Source: Sodaliphilus pleomorphus (GTDB lineage Bacteria > Bacteroidota > Bacteroidia > Bacteroidales > Muribaculaceae). Taken from it: a stretch of DNA of 64,000 nucleotides. The stretch covers positions 3,098,501-3,162,500 of the forward strand of contig NZ_CP045696.1 of assembly GCF_009676955.1 (NCBI RefSeq), read 5' to 3'. Of the stretch, positions 27,284-37,047 are shown in pieces (position 1 is the stretch's first letter; every line of letters starts with the position of its first letter). Both the position numbers and the translations under genes were made by a program. The notes under the pieces are model-generated. The model searched no databases, was not told the DNA's origin, and was given only the letters and a program-made list of their open reading frames with translations.

Positions 27284-29935
27284 TCACTTGATGATAACTC
27301 GCTTGGTATTCTGCTTGCCAGCCGTGATGGCTTTCACCACATACACGCCTGGAGCCAGCTGCGAGGCATCGACGGTTTCAACGTTGCCGCGTGGAGTCGT
27401 GCTCAGCACAGTTGCGCCATTGACCGAGTAGACGGTCACAGTCTGCAGTTTCTCGCCTGCAACGACATTGATCATGCTGCCCTTGGCGTTGATGCTGATG
27501 CTTGACTGGCTGGCTACCTCGCTCACGCCGGTTTCAGGTTCGTCGGTGATGTCGCTCAACTTGGCGGTTTGGGTTGCCTCGCCGTATTTCACATACTTGT
27601 AGTCGTCGATGTATATATCGCCCGACCAGTCTTGCCAGGTGATGGGGTTGCCGCTGTCGTCGACGCCGTCGTTATCTTTGTACATGTCACCCTGGTCGGC
27701 TGTCATCTCGTGGTTGAGCCAGAATGAGTCGTAGCACCATGTGTCGTTTTCCGAGAAGGTGTAGGGGTCGGAGCCGGTGAAGGTCTGGTTGTTGGCTCCG
27801 CACTTGTTGATGTCCCATGCCATGATGTCCCAGCCACGGTAGTTGAGCGTCTTGCTCAGGTTGCGCTTGATGCCGTCGATGCTGCCGCCGTTGACACGCA
27901 CGCGCACCATGTGGGCAACCTTGTTGTTGCTGCCGTCGCCATACACGCAGCATTGCAGCACATAGCCCTTCACGCTGGTGTCGTAGTAGTTTTGCTGGTA
28001 AGAGCGGTATTCGCGTATCTGCCACGGGCCGGCAAACGAGTCGTCGAACTTGTAGTGCAGGTGAATCGTGTTTTTCACCGAGTCGCCACTATGCACGTTG
28101 GCCTGCTCAATATAGTTGGCGGTAGATTCCTCAACGCCAGTCTTAGATGTTGTGCCCGCTGTCGAGCCCGAGCCATCGGGAGCCCACCAGTGGTCGACTG
28201 TGCACTCGTCGAGCACTTTCTGAGCCTCAACGGGGTGATACTCGCTCAGGAACTTGAACGTGTAGCCCTCCGACAGGTTGCCGGCAAGGTCTTTGAACCC
28301 GCCTTTCACGGTCACCTTGTAGGCCTTGTCGAGTGTCAAGTCCTTTGATGGATAAAGGTGCAGCACCGAGGCTCCGTTGACCACGGCGTGGGTGATGGTG
28401 CCTTCAATCTTGTTGCCATCTTTGTCGGCCAGCACGATAGCGTCGGTAGCATCGTCCTCGTTCCAAGCCAGCTCCTCGTTGTACTCGATGCGTATGGCCG
28501 GACGCAGCGTGTAGAGCATGGTCGAGTCTTTGGCAGGTGTCGTGCTCACGACATAGGGAGCCTGGGTGTCGGCCGGCACTGTAGTGAAGGTGAAGGTGTA
28601 GTTGCCTCCTTCGGTGCCGTCGGCATTGCCGTCGAGATATTGATTGGTCTGGCTGTTCTTGGCAATGCTGCCGTCGATGGTGATGGTATAGGTCTCCTCG
28701 TCGGCGAGTTTGCTGATGTCGATAACCAGCGTGTAGTCGTTTTTCCAAGTGAAGGTGCACTGGCCGTTGTTGCTGATTGCGAAGGCTTTTTCCACACTTT
28801 CACGATTCATCTTGCGCGAGAACGTGATGGTGATGGGCACGGTGCGACGCACAGCTCCTGCATCGGCAACGTCGATCGACGACACAACAGCCGGGGCGTT
28901 CGACGTGAGTGCCACGTTGGCCCAAGTCACGTTGTTGCCGCTCAGGCCTTGTGGATCGCTCTTCATCGTCACGCTTGCAGTGCTCGAGCTGAAGCCAGGG
29001 CAAGAGTAGGAGATGTCGTAGCTCTTGCCAGCTTGCAGGTTCTCGAAGAGGAAGAAACCGTTGTGAATGAGATCAGGATTCTTGGTGTAATTCTTAAACA
29101 GGCTGTCGTAGCTGTCGGTCACAATAGAGTCGCCGTTCACTTTCACAGTAGCGCCATTGATGGGCTCGCCAGTCTCGCTGTTGGTGACGACTCCAGCCAG
29201 CAATACCTTGTCGGGGCGAGTGATTCCGCGATATTCCATGATTGCCCTTGCCGTGCCGAAAGCCTCGAGGCGCTTGTAGCTGTCGTTGAGGTTCAAGGCC
29301 TGCTGCATGGGCAGGGTGTGGAAGCCGCCCTCGCTCAGCATCGATGCGCAATTGGTGCGGCGGTTCACGCTCAGGTAGGGGAAATGATAGTCGTGATCGG
29401 TCACGCGGTCGTAGTAGTAGCGGTCATACCAGCTGCCGCGGCTTGTGGTGTTGTACATCACACCGGTGAGGTTGGGATCCAGAATTTCGCTGAAGCGCTT
29501 GCCTCCATTGGGGGTCTTCTCCACTGCGGTTCCGTTTTCATACCATCCGCCGAAGAGGAATAGTGTCTGGTTCTCGTTCGACCCGGCATCGCTGTGTATG
29601 GCATAGAAGAAGTCTGCTCCCCAAGCGTTGGCCATGTCGCTGCGCTCCTCCAGGCTCACGTCGTCCTGGTCGTCGTCGCGGGTCATCTTTATTGTAGTGG
29701 TGTCGGCCGTAGTATAGTCAAAGAGGAACTGGCGTGTTGCCAAGCCCACGCGCAGCACCTTCTGTGCCTCGCTATAGTTGTAGAGGCCTTGGTTCTCGGT
29801 CTTTGAGTGGCCAGGATCGATCCAGAGCTTGAAATCACCCCAATTCTGTTTCGCTACAGTCTCGGCTGTAGCAATGCCGCCAAGTGTGAGCATGCCCATA
29901 GCGGCACCTATCATTATTTTATTAATATTTTTCAT
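27284..29935 (-). CDS. Secreted N-acetylmuramoyl-L-alanine amidase-like protein with Ig-like domains and T9SS sorting tail
   Basis: About 883 residues from the ATG at 29935, which gives a clean signal peptide (MKNINKIMIGAAMGML...TAE). The catalytic part is an Amidase_3 zinc domain: His in LWIDPGHSKTENQ, His in FYAIHSDAG, and the probable catalytic Glu in MLSEGGFHT. It is followed by a carboxypeptidase-regulatory-like domain (LLAGVVTNSETGEPINGATV), two Ig-like domains (VDVADAGAVRRTVPITITFS-type, and VVSTTPAKDSTMLYTLRPAI), a beta-sandwich region and a C-terminal domain ending YVVKAITAGKQNTKRVIIK. The tail is typical of type A T9SS cargo. It would be exported through SprA and act on peptidoglycan outside or at the surface. 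It lies 10 bases after the beta-propeller gene, so they are one operon. Confidence 0.88.
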   Translation of the reverse strand: MKNINKIMIGAAMGMLTLGGIATAETVAKQNWGDFKLWIDPGHSKTENQGLYNYSEAQKVLRVGLATRQFLFDYTTADTTTIKMTRDDDQDDVSLEERSDMANAWGADFFYAIHSDAGSNENQTLFLFGGWYENGTAVEKTPNGGKRFSEILDPNLTGVMYNTTSRGSWYDRYYYDRVTDHDYHFPYLSVNRRTNCASMLSEGGFHTLPMQQALNLNDSYKRLEAFGTARAIMEYRGITRPDKVLLAGVVTNSETGEPINGATVKVNGDSIVTDSYDSLFKNYTKNPDLIHNGFFLFENLQAGKSYDISYSCPGFSSSTASVTMKSDPQGLSGNNVTWANVALTSNAPAVVSSIDVADAGAVRRTVPITITFSRKMNRESVEKAFAISNNGQCTFTWKNDYTLVIDISKLADEETYTITIDGSIAKNSQTNQYLDGNADGTEGGNYTFTFTTVPADTQAPYVVSTTPAKDSTMLYTLRPAIRIEYNEELAWNEDDATDAIVLADKDGNKIEGTITHAVVNGASVLHLYPSKDLTLDKAYKVTVKGGFKDLAGNLSEGYTFKFLSEYHPVEAQKVLDECTVDHWWAPDGSGSTAGTTSKTGVEESTANYIEQANVHSGDSVKNTIHLHYKFDDSFAGPWQIREYRSYQQNYYDTSVKGYVLQCCVYGDGSNNKVAHMVRVRVNGGSIDGIKRNLSKTLNYRGWDIMAWDINKCGANNQTFTGSDPYTFSENDTWCYDSFWLNHEMTADQGDMYKDNDGVDDSGNPITWQDWSGDIYIDDYKYVKYGEATQTAKLSDITDEPETGVSEVASQSSISINAKGSMINVVAGEKLQTVTVYSVNGATVLSTTPRGNVETVDASQLAPGVYVVKAITAGKQNTKRVIIK

Positions 29936-29945
29936 GACTTGTCGA

Positions 29946-30785
29946 TTATTTGAGGTTGATGGTGTAAATGTAGCCGTCGGCATCGTTGTCAAATGCGATT
30001 GTCTTGCCGTCGGGAGAAACTGCTGTTGTCACAGGTATCACATTGCTCTCACTGGTGATGCACACTGCATTGCCGCTCTGGCTGTCGATGCAGTAGAGCT
30101 CGCTCGAGGTGAAGCGGTCACCGTTGTCGGTGAGACGGGTCACTACCAGGTTGCGGCTGTCGGGCATCCATGCTGGATAAGCGCCTTTGCCCAGCGATAC
30201 GGGATTGGTGCCGTCGGCGTTGCACACCCACACCCCGTTGCTCACGATTTGGAAGGCAATCTTGGTGCCGTCGGGCGACAAGGCCGGGTTGAGTATCATC
30301 TTGCCGGCATACTTGTTGAGTGACTTGATGAGTTGAGTGGCCTGGCTGGGCTGGTCGAGCATGACTTGCAGCACGTTGACGGCCCCTGTTGCCTTTGAGC
30401 GCTTGAAGTTGCGCTCGCTTGGGGCAACCACGCGCGACACGCCGGTGTTCACGTCGATATTTTCGATGCGTGTCATGCGGCGGTTGTTCTGCATCGTGTA
30501 GGGAGTTGAGATGATGTCGTGGGCATCGCTCCATGTCATTTTGTAGCCTGCTCCAGGCTCGTTGGAAACTTGCTGAATCGAACTTCCGTCGGCGTTGGCA
30601 ACCCAAATGCCGATGTAGTTGTCGCCCGTTACGGCAATCTTGGAACCGTCGGGGCTCCACACTGGAGCCATGAGGCTTTGCGAAGACTTGATGAGCACTT
30701 GCGGCTTGCTCCACTGGGCAGGCTGTGCCATCATGCTTCCGGCACACAGCATGAGGGCTGTGGCAAAAAGTAATTTTTTCTTCAT
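29946..30785 (-). CDS. Exported TolB-like beta-propeller (PD40) protein
   Basis: A 279-residue protein with a signal peptide (residues 1-20, ending SMMAQ). Repeated PD40 blades are visible: APVWSPDGSKIAVTGDN, NPALSPDGTKIAFQIVS and TAVSPDGKTIAFDNDADGYI. It resembles the TolB propeller but lacks TolB's N-terminal domain. Coupled with the T9SS amidase, it may bind a cell-wall or envelope partner; that is inference only. Confidence 0.85.
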   Translation of the reverse strand: MKKKLLFATALMLCAGSMMAQPAQWSKPQVLIKSSQSLMAPVWSPDGSKIAVTGDNYIGIWVANADGSSIQQVSNEPGAGYKMTWSDAHDIISTPYTMQNNRRMTRIENIDVNTGVSRVVAPSERNFKRSKATGAVNVLQVMLDQPSQATQLIKSLNKYAGKMILNPALSPDGTKIAFQIVSNGVWVCNADGTNPVSLGKGAYPAWMPDSRNLVVTRLTDNGDRFTSSELYCIDSQSGNAVCITSESNVIPVTTAVSPDGKTIAFDNDADGYIYTINLK

Positions 30786-30851
30786 GTTGGTTAATTTAAT
30801 TTTAGTTTATGTATGTGATATTTTGAGTATCCCTTTATATTTTATTGAGTG

Positions 30852-30883
30852 TAAAATTACCTCAATTTGCCAAACTGTCCAAA
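30852..30883 (-). promoter_or_regulatory. Promoter of the beta-propeller/amidase operon
   Basis: On the minus strand TTTG (30883-30880), 20 bases, TAATTTTA (30859-30852): one mismatch from consensus, 66 bases before the ATG. Confidence 0.65.
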
Positions 30884-30991
30884 AAAAACATGTTTAATTT
30901 TTGTCACCATTTTGTAAAAAATCTATAACTGGCGTTGTGGTAGCATTTAGGCTGCTCTGTTTCTTGCCGCCACTGCAATGGGGCGAAGCCG

Positions 30992-32119
30992 TCACTTTGT
31001 CTCGGCCTGCCCCTGTTGCGGCTCGTTGCCGTTGAAGCACGCCGTCAGTGACCGCGCCTGGTGCTCGGCGCTCATCTGCTGGCGATACCGCACGCAATTT
31101 TTCACATAGGTATGGTTGTTGTCGATAACGTGTTTCAGCTCGTCGGCGCCCCAGTTGTCTTTGGCAATGCCCAATTGCAGCCTGTTGATTTCCCCCGACA
31201 ACGCTGGTACCATGTTGGTGACGACAGGGGTGCCCGAGACAATCGACTCTGGTATAGACACCATATTGAGGTCGCGCCTTGTGTTGATGAGAAAGCAATA
31301 GGAGTCTTTGATGTATCGGTTGAGCTCTTGTTGTGGCAGGAAGCCTAAGAATTGTACATAGTCGGTCAGCCCGAGCGCATGTGCAAGATCTTTTAATTTT
31401 TCTTCTTCGTCACCTCGCCCGGCAATCAAGAGCTTGATGTCTTCATATCCTTTAATGTGGTGAAACTGGGCAAATTTCTTGATAATGCCGTCCACATTTT
31501 TCCTGAATATGAGTTGTGAGGAGCTTATCACTTGACGCTTCTTGACGGTTGAGCACTCAAATTTTTCTATGTCGATGCCATGGTCGACGATTGTTGCCAC
31601 GGTGTGAGGCATATACTGGCCTATGAAATCGCGAGCCGAGGCCGAGCGGCCCACCACCACCTTGATGCGTCGCATAAACAAAGGCACAATCACCTTGTGC
31701 CAGAATTTTGACGGCAATTGATGGAATTTCCTTTGATGCACATTGAGCTCTTGCCATATCAGAGTCTTTTCAGGACACACAATGCCGCACAGCAGCGAGT
31801 GAAACATAAAGGTCTCGCTGGCCAGAATCATGTCGAAACGGCAATGGTTTTTCTTTATCCATTTAAGCATCGTCACCGACAGCGGAAGGGCATCCTTTAG
31901 CACCCGCTTCAGGTTGGCTTTGAACCACAGCACGTCGACGTCGTAGGCTTCGGGCTGGGTGGGCATGTAATCGTCGATGGCTAAAAGGGTCACATCGTTT
32001 CCTGTCTTTTTCAATCCAAGGCACATGCTGTAGATCATCGTGTCTTTGATGGTTTTCACTTGAGGTATTACCCCGTTGTTGCTCGTGTAGAGCACGGGAT
32101 TGATTACAAGTATTTTCAT
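30992..32119 (-). CDS. Glycosyltransferase family 4-type (GT-B) enzyme
   Basis: A 375-residue glycosyltransferase. The N-terminal half starts MKILVINPVLYTSNNGVIPQ and the C-terminal half holds the nucleotide-sugar site, with LIAGRGDEEEKLKDLAHALG and the EX7E-type segment SIPESIVSGTPVVTNM. No membrane helix is present. It follows a GT2 gene by 19 bases, so the pair probably builds a surface polysaccharide or glycan. Donor and acceptor cannot be predicted. The C-terminus is polar and unstructured (EPQQGQAETK). Confidence 0.9.
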   Translation of the reverse strand: MKILVINPVLYTSNNGVIPQVKTIKDTMIYSMCLGLKKTGNDVTLLAIDDYMPTQPEAYDVDVLWFKANLKRVLKDALPLSVTMLKWIKKNHCRFDMILASETFMFHSLLCGIVCPEKTLIWQELNVHQRKFHQLPSKFWHKVIVPLFMRRIKVVVGRSASARDFIGQYMPHTVATIVDHGIDIEKFECSTVKKRQVISSSQLIFRKNVDGIIKKFAQFHHIKGYEDIKLLIAGRGDEEEKLKDLAHALGLTDYVQFLGFLPQQELNRYIKDSYCFLINTRRDLNMVSIPESIVSGTPVVTNMVPALSGEINRLQLGIAKDNWGADELKHVIDNNHTYVKNCVRYRQQMSAEHQARSLTACFNGNEPQQGQAETK

Positions 32120-32138
32120 GACAGGCGGGGGTGTTTAG

Positions 32139-33185
32139 TCACTTGTTTACAATGCTTTTCAGCCGTGTATACTGGCGGTAGACGCAGTAGGCCAGCTTGT
32201 AGTGGCGGGTGTTGACCAGGTCAAGAAACAGCTCCTTGGCCTTTGAGAGTCCTGTTCTTTTGCGATAGGCCAGGCTGTGTTGCACTTGCATGTAGTTGCT
32301 CATCTCTTGCAACTTGCCTGCATTCATGTCGGGGTCGTAGTGCATCATGTAGCCCAGCGCGTCGATATAGCGGCCTATGACGAACGACGCGAGCCACACC
32401 GAGCAGTCTTGACTGTAGTGGGCTTTTACATATTGGGTAGCTGCATCAATCAAGTCAATCTCTTTTTGCCATTTGTCTTTACGCACCTTGGTGGTCAACG
32501 TGTTGGAAAAACGCATGCAGTAGTTGTACACGATATCGGGCACGATTATGATTTTGTGGCACAGGGGCATGAGACGCATGTGGAAATGTATGTCTTCGCT
32601 TATGTATTGCCGTTCTGAGAAAAAATATAGGTCATTGTCGCGCAGGGTGCTCAGCTTATAGAGCGAGTGCCAGGCTGCGCCGTTTATCTTTCTCACTGGA
32701 AATTTCGCCTCGGGGTTGCTTCCCAGCATGAAGAGCATGGCCTCTTTGCATTCTGCATCGTTGAGCACAACCGTGGCATCGGTGTCCCGCGACACACGGT
32801 CGAATTTCTCGTTGCGGTATATGTTGTAGCCGCCCATGATCATGTCGGCCTCCCCGTTGCAGGAGTCAGCATGTGAGTAAAGTCTCTCGCAGGCGTCACG
32901 CTCAAGGTAGTCGTCGGAGTCGACAAACATCACATAGTCGCTGCTGGCGGCGTCGATGCCCGTGTTGCGGGCAAGCCCCAGACCTTCGTTGTTTTTGTGT
33001 ATTGCTTTAATGCGTTTGTCTTCCAGGGCATAGCTGTCGCACAAGGCTGGACAATTGTCGGGTGAGCCGTCGTCGACCAGGATGATTTCAATGTCGGCAA
33101 GTGTTTGGCTTCTTGCCGCGTGCACACAACGTGGGAGATAGGCTTCCACATTATATATAGGGATTATTATCGATATCTTAGACAT
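32139..33185 (-). CDS. Glycosyltransferase family 2 (GT-A)
   Basis: About 348 residues from the ATG at 33185 (MSKISIIIPIYNVEAYLPRC). The GT-A catalytic motifs are IILVDDGSPDNCP, ARNTGIDAASSDYVMFVDSD (DxD as DSDD) and a downstream QYISEDIHFHMRL segment with the ED pair. It is the first gene of the two-gene glycosyltransferase unit. The C-terminal 60 residues are helical and basic (KAKELFLDLVNTRHYKLAYC). Confidence 0.92.
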   Translation of the reverse strand: MSKISIIIPIYNVEAYLPRCVHAARSQTLADIEIILVDDGSPDNCPALCDSYALEDKRIKAIHKNNEGLGLARNTGIDAASSDYVMFVDSDDYLERDACERLYSHADSCNGEADMIMGGYNIYRNEKFDRVSRDTDATVVLNDAECKEAMLFMLGSNPEAKFPVRKINGAAWHSLYKLSTLRDNDLYFFSERQYISEDIHFHMRLMPLCHKIIIVPDIVYNYCMRFSNTLTTKVRKDKWQKEIDLIDAATQYVKAHYSQDCSVWLASFVIGRYIDALGYMMHYDPDMNAGKLQEMSNYMQVQHSLAYRKRTGLSKAKELFLDLVNTRHYKLAYCVYRQYTRLKSIVNK

Positions 33186-33367
33186 AAACAAAGAGTAGTC
33201 GTGATGTCACCTGACATGCATGTGCATTTAAGTACAGTGGAGCCTCTATGCGGGCGTTGCACCCGCCAGAATTTTCCATTGTCAAAGGTAATAAGAATTG
33301 CGGCTAACTCCAAATTTTTTATTCATCGCGCCTGTTTGCACACTTGCTGTGCCACGTTGATTTCTTT

Positions 33368-33411
33368 TTGTTACACGATTGTCACAGGTTTGTAATACCT
33401 GTGTTACAATT
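33368..33411 (+). promoter_or_regulatory. Putative PHO box: four 11-bp direct repeats before pstS
   Basis: Four consecutive 11-base units begin at 33368, 33379, 33390 and 33401: TTGTTACACGA, TTGTCACAGGT, TTGTAATACCT and GTGTTACAATT. The 7-base core (TTGTnAC-like) plus 4-base spacer is the geometry of PhoB boxes. A -7-like ACTTTG lies 10 bases after the last repeat, where an activator would replace a poor -33. Overlapping dyads (33383-33389 with 33397-33403, and TTACAATTGTAA at 33404-33415) are also present. Binding by PhoB is an inference. Confidence 0.75.
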
Positions 33412-33472
33412 GTAATAGAACTTTGCAGCGTGAAAGTTATTAAATGCTTATTTTAAAATAATTTAAAACACA

Positions 33473-34528
33473 ATGAAACGTTTTTATTTTACATGGGTTG
33501 CGGTGGCTGCAATGTTGCTCCTCACCGCATGCAATGGACAGAAAAACAACGGACATGAAGCTCAAGAGTTAACCGGTGCTGGTGCCACATTCCCAATGCC
33601 ATTCTACAACATGGTCTTCGAAGACTATGCCAACAACGGCGGTGCAAAAGTCTCCTACGGAGGCATAGGCAGCGGCGGCGGTGTTCGCAATCTCAAGGAT
33701 GGCATCGTCGACTTTGCAGCCAGCGACGCTTTCCTGAGCGACGAGGAGATGGCCAAGATGAAGCCTGTGGTGCACGTGCCCACATGCATGGGTGCTATCG
33801 TGCTTGCCTACAACCTGCCTGGCGTGAAGACCCTTAACCTGGCTGGCGATGTGATTGCCGACATCTATGCAGGCAAAATCATAATGTGGAACGATCCGCG
33901 CCTGCAGAGCATCAATGCCGGCGTCAAGCTCCCTGCTCAAAAAATCATTGTGGCTTACCGCTCCGACGGCAGTGGCTCGACCTTTGTCTTCACCGACTAC
34001 CTGTCTAAAGTGAGTGAGAACTGGAAGAAGACCTACGGCAGCGGCAAGACTGTCGATTTCCCTGTGGGCCAGGCTGCCAAGGGCAATCCTGGTGTGGCTG
34101 GCATCATTGCCAACACGCCCTACTCCATAGGCTATGTGGGTTCGGAATATGCATTTGCCCAGAAGATCGCTTTTGCCAATGTGAAGAACGCCAGCGGTAC
34201 CTTTATCACTCCTTCGGCAGCAAGCATCTCGGCAGCAGCCGGCGATATCCCCAGTGATACACGTTGCTCGATTACCAACGCATCGGGCAAGGACGCTTAT
34301 CCCATCAGCCTGTTTACCTGGCTCATTATCTACAAAGAGCAGAATTACTCCAACCGCACCAAGGAGCAGGCACTGGCCACCGTCGACCTCCTGAAACACA
34401 TGCTCGATCCTAAAGTGCAGAGCATGACGAGCAAGGTGCACTATGCTCCTCTTCCCGAGAAGGCAGTGAAACTGAGCTTGGAAAATCTTAAGACGGTCAC
34501 CTACAACGGCCAGCCGCTTCTCAAGTAA
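33473..34528 (+). CDS. pstS: Phosphate ABC transporter substrate-binding lipoprotein PstS
   Basis: A 351-residue periplasmic phosphate-binding protein. The lipobox LLTAC marks it as a lipoprotein. The phosphate-contact segments are complete: TGAGATFPMPFYNMVFEDY near the mature N-terminus and VAYRSDGSGSTFVFTDYLSK. It is first in pstS-pstC-pstA-pstB, 62 bases after the PHO-box-like repeats. This is the true PstS of the window, in contrast to the diverged homologue at 2.96 kb. Confidence 0.96.
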   Translation: MKRFYFTWVAVAAMLLLTACNGQKNNGHEAQELTGAGATFPMPFYNMVFEDYANNGGAKVSYGGIGSGGGVRNLKDGIVDFAASDAFLSDEEMAKMKPVVHVPTCMGAIVLAYNLPGVKTLNLAGDVIADIYAGKIIMWNDPRLQSINAGVKLPAQKIIVAYRSDGSGSTFVFTDYLSKVSENWKKTYGSGKTVDFPVGQAAKGNPGVAGIIANTPYSIGYVGSEYAFAQKIAFANVKNASGTFITPSAASISAAAGDIPSDTRCSITNASGKDAYPISLFTWLIIYKEQNYSNRTKEQALATVDLLKHMLDPKVQSMTSKVHYAPLPEKAVKLSLENLKTVTYNGQPLLK

Positions 34529-34542
34529 AAACGCTCTTCAAC

Positions 34543-35400
34543 ATGCAAGACAGAATATTTAAAGTATTGCTTATTTTGTCGGCATTGGTTATTCCCGTCA
34601 TCGGAGGGGGCATCATCTATTCCCTCTCCGTTGATGCTTCAGGAGCCTTCCAACGGTTTGGATTTTGGCATTTCATGTTTTCCGACCAGTGGGTCACTAC
34701 GGCTGGCAAGGAAAACTATGGCGCGCTGCCATTCATTACAGGCACATTGCTCACCACCCTCCTGGCGCTTGTCATGTGCATTCCGTTCTCGTTGCCTGTT
34801 GCATTGTTTACCGGCGAATACTTCAGCGGACGAAAAATAGCCAGCATCCTGGGCACCGTCACCGAGTTGCTCGCTGGCATCCCTTCTATCATCTATGGAT
34901 TGTGGGGTTTCTACGTGCTCAGGTCTATCTTCATGCACTTGAACTTGTCGCCCCAGGGGTCGGGTATACTCACTGCCTCTTTTGTGCTGTCGATCATGAT
35001 AGTGCCCTATGCTGCCTCGTTGAGCGCCGAGATCATCAAGATGGTGCCCAACGACTTGAAAGAGGGCGCCTATGCCATGGGGGCGACCCATGCCGAGGTC
35101 ATACGCCACATCATTTTCCCAGTGGCTGGTTCGGGTATCTTTTCGGCCTACATCTTGGCCATAGGCCGTGCCCTGGGCGAAACGATGACGGTGACCATGC
35201 TCATCGGCAACACCAACGAGGTGCCCGACACCCTGCGCACGACTGCCAACACCATGGCCAGTATCATTGCCAACCAGTTTGGCGAGGCCGATGGCCTGAA
35301 ACTGTCGTCGCTCATCGCTATAGGGCTGCTGCTGTTTTTGATTACTGCCGTTATCAACATGATAGGTCGCATCTTGATACGTCGCGCACAACGTGTTTAA
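34543..35400 (+). CDS. pstC: Phosphate ABC transporter permease PstC
   Basis: A 285-residue inner-membrane permease with about six helices. The ABC-interaction loop is present: KEGAYAMGATHAEVIRHIIF, preceded by LAGIPSIIYGLWGFYVLRSI. It pairs with PstA to form the phosphate channel. The gene follows pstS by 14 bases. Confidence 0.95.
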   Translation: MQDRIFKVLLILSALVIPVIGGGIIYSLSVDASGAFQRFGFWHFMFSDQWVTTAGKENYGALPFITGTLLTTLLALVMCIPFSLPVALFTGEYFSGRKIASILGTVTELLAGIPSIIYGLWGFYVLRSIFMHLNLSPQGSGILTASFVLSIMIVPYAASLSAEIIKMVPNDLKEGAYAMGATHAEVIRHIIFPVAGSGIFSAYILAIGRALGETMTVTMLIGNTNEVPDTLRTTANTMASIIANQFGEADGLKLSSLIAIGLLLFLITAVINMIGRILIRRAQRV

Positions 35401-35419
35401 TCAAAAATACGTCATTATT

Positions 35420-36292
35420 ATGAAATTTGAAAAAAATCTCAAGATAAGAGTTGCACAGAGCCGTTTGGTTTTTGTCACGGTTTGTGTGCTCTCGGCCGTT
35501 ACTGCCATCCCGCTTGTGGCAATTCTGGGCGAAGTGCTCCTCAAGGGCTGGCATCAGCTCGACTGGACATTCTTGACACAATCCACCCCCGACCCTGTCA
35601 AGGCAATGATGGCGGCCGATGCCGGTCAGCCTGTGCCTGGCGGCATTGCAAATGGCATTGTGGGCACGTGCCTGATGCTGCTCATGGCATCGGCACTTTC
35701 GATACCTGTGGGCATCATGTGTGGCATCTGCCTCTCGGAGTACCGCAAGAGTAAGCTTGCAGTGGTTGTGAGTTACTTGACCGACTTGCTGCAGGGCACA
35801 CCTTCGATCATCATAGGCATCATCACCTATATTTGGGTGGTTGTCCCCATGAAGGGCTACTCGGCATTTGCCGGCAGTGTTTCTTTGTTTATCATGATGC
35901 TTCCACTGGTGATACGCTCGACCGAGGAGACGATGAATGTGTTGCCGCCTGCATTGAAAGAGGCAGGCCTGGCACTGGGAGGAAGCTACTGGAGGGTGAT
36001 GCTGCAAGTGATGCTCCCCGCCTCGCTGGGCAGCATCTTCACAGGCATCCTGCTGGCCATTTCCCGCGTTGCCGGCGAGACGGCTCCCCTCATGTTTACC
36101 GCCCTGGGTGGAGCTGCTGTGAGCTGGAACATGAGCAAGCCCATGGCTGCAGTGCCGTTGCTCATCTGGAACTTCTTCAATGACCCCAACCTGCAAAGCC
36201 TCATTTGGGGAGCCTCTCTGTTCCTGCTCCTGTTTGTATTATGTCTTAATTTAATCTCAAAACGTATTGCTAAAAAATGGAAGATATACTAA
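35420..36292 (+). CDS. pstA: Phosphate ABC transporter permease PstA
   Basis: About 290 residues from the ATG at 35420 (MKFEKNLKIRVAQSRLV); a start at 35393 would overlap pstC and is less likely. The cytoplasmic loop KEAGLALGGSYWRVMLQVML contacts PstB, and LLQGTPSIIIGIITYIWVVV and VAGETAPLMFTALGG are family signatures. The end overlaps pstB by 16 bases. Confidence 0.95.
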   Translation: MKFEKNLKIRVAQSRLVFVTVCVLSAVTAIPLVAILGEVLLKGWHQLDWTFLTQSTPDPVKAMMAADAGQPVPGGIANGIVGTCLMLLMASALSIPVGIMCGICLSEYRKSKLAVVVSYLTDLLQGTPSIIIGIITYIWVVVPMKGYSAFAGSVSLFIMMLPLVIRSTEETMNVLPPALKEAGLALGGSYWRVMLQVMLPASLGSIFTGILLAISRVAGETAPLMFTALGGAAVSWNMSKPMAAVPLLIWNFFNDPNLQSLIWGASLFLLLFVLCLNLISKRIAKKWKIY

Positions 36293-37047
36293 ATCCTATA
36301 TTGGAGATCAAAGACCTGTGTGTGTCCTATACCTCCAAGGTGATGGCCGTTAAGCACGTCACGGTGGCGATCGAGAAAAACTCAATCACTGCTATCATGG
36401 GGCCTTCGGGATGCGGAAAGAGCACCCTGTTGCGTGCCATCAACCGCATGCACGAGCTGTACCGCAACATTCGCGTCACGGGCGAGATCTTGCTCAACGG
36501 CGAGGATGTGATGGAGATGGATCCCACCGAGGAACGCCGGCACATAGGCATGGTCTTTCAGCGTCCCAACCCTTTCCCCACCATGAGCATCTACGACAAT
36601 GTGCTGGCTGGCTACAAGCTCAATGGCATAAGGCTGCCTAAGTCGAAAAAAGATGAAATTGTGGAAACAAATCTGCGCAACGTGGCGCTTTGGGACGAGG
36701 TGAAAGACTCGCTCAACAAGCGTGGCACCTTCCTCTCGGGAGGGCAGCAGCAGCGCCTGTGCATAGCACGTGCCTTGGCTCTTCGGCCCGATGTGCTCTT
36801 GATGGACGAGCCCACCTCGGCTCTCGATCCCATAGCTACAAAGTATTGCGAGGAACTGATGGACGACTTGAAAAAGCAAGTCACCATCCTTATCGTCACT
36901 CACAACATGTCGCAGGCCAAGCGCATCTCCGATCGCTCAATGTTCATGTTTCTGGGCGACCTCATTGAATACGACGACACGACAACCATGTTCTCTCATC
37001 CAAAGGACCCGCGCACGCTGTCCTACCTCAATGGCAAGATGGGATGA
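36277..37047 (+). CDS. pstB: Phosphate ABC transporter ATP-binding protein PstB
   Basis: A 256-residue ATPase. Walker A is GPSGCGKST, the signature is LSGGQQQRLCIARALAL, Walker B is VLLMDEPTSALDP, and the switch His is in LIVTHNMSQAKR. It energises phosphate import through PstCA. No phoU follows; a terminator closes the operon instead. Confidence 0.97.
   Translation: MEDILNPILEIKDLCVSYTSKVMAVKHVTVAIEKNSITAIMGPSGCGKSTLLRAINRMHELYRNIRVTGEILLNGEDVMEMDPTEERRHIGMVFQRPNPFPTMSIYDNVLAGYKLNGIRLPKSKKDEIVETNLRNVALWDEVKDSLNKRGTFLSGGQQQRLCIARALALRPDVLLMDEPTSALDPIATKYCEELMDDLKKQVTILIVTHNMSQAKRISDRSMFMFLGDLIEYDDTTTMFSHPKDPRTLSYLNGKMG

Noticed and set aside
33404..33415. 12-bp palindrome TTACAATTGTAA as a separate operator
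   Set aside because: It overlaps the fourth 11-bp repeat and is explained better as part of the PHO-box array.
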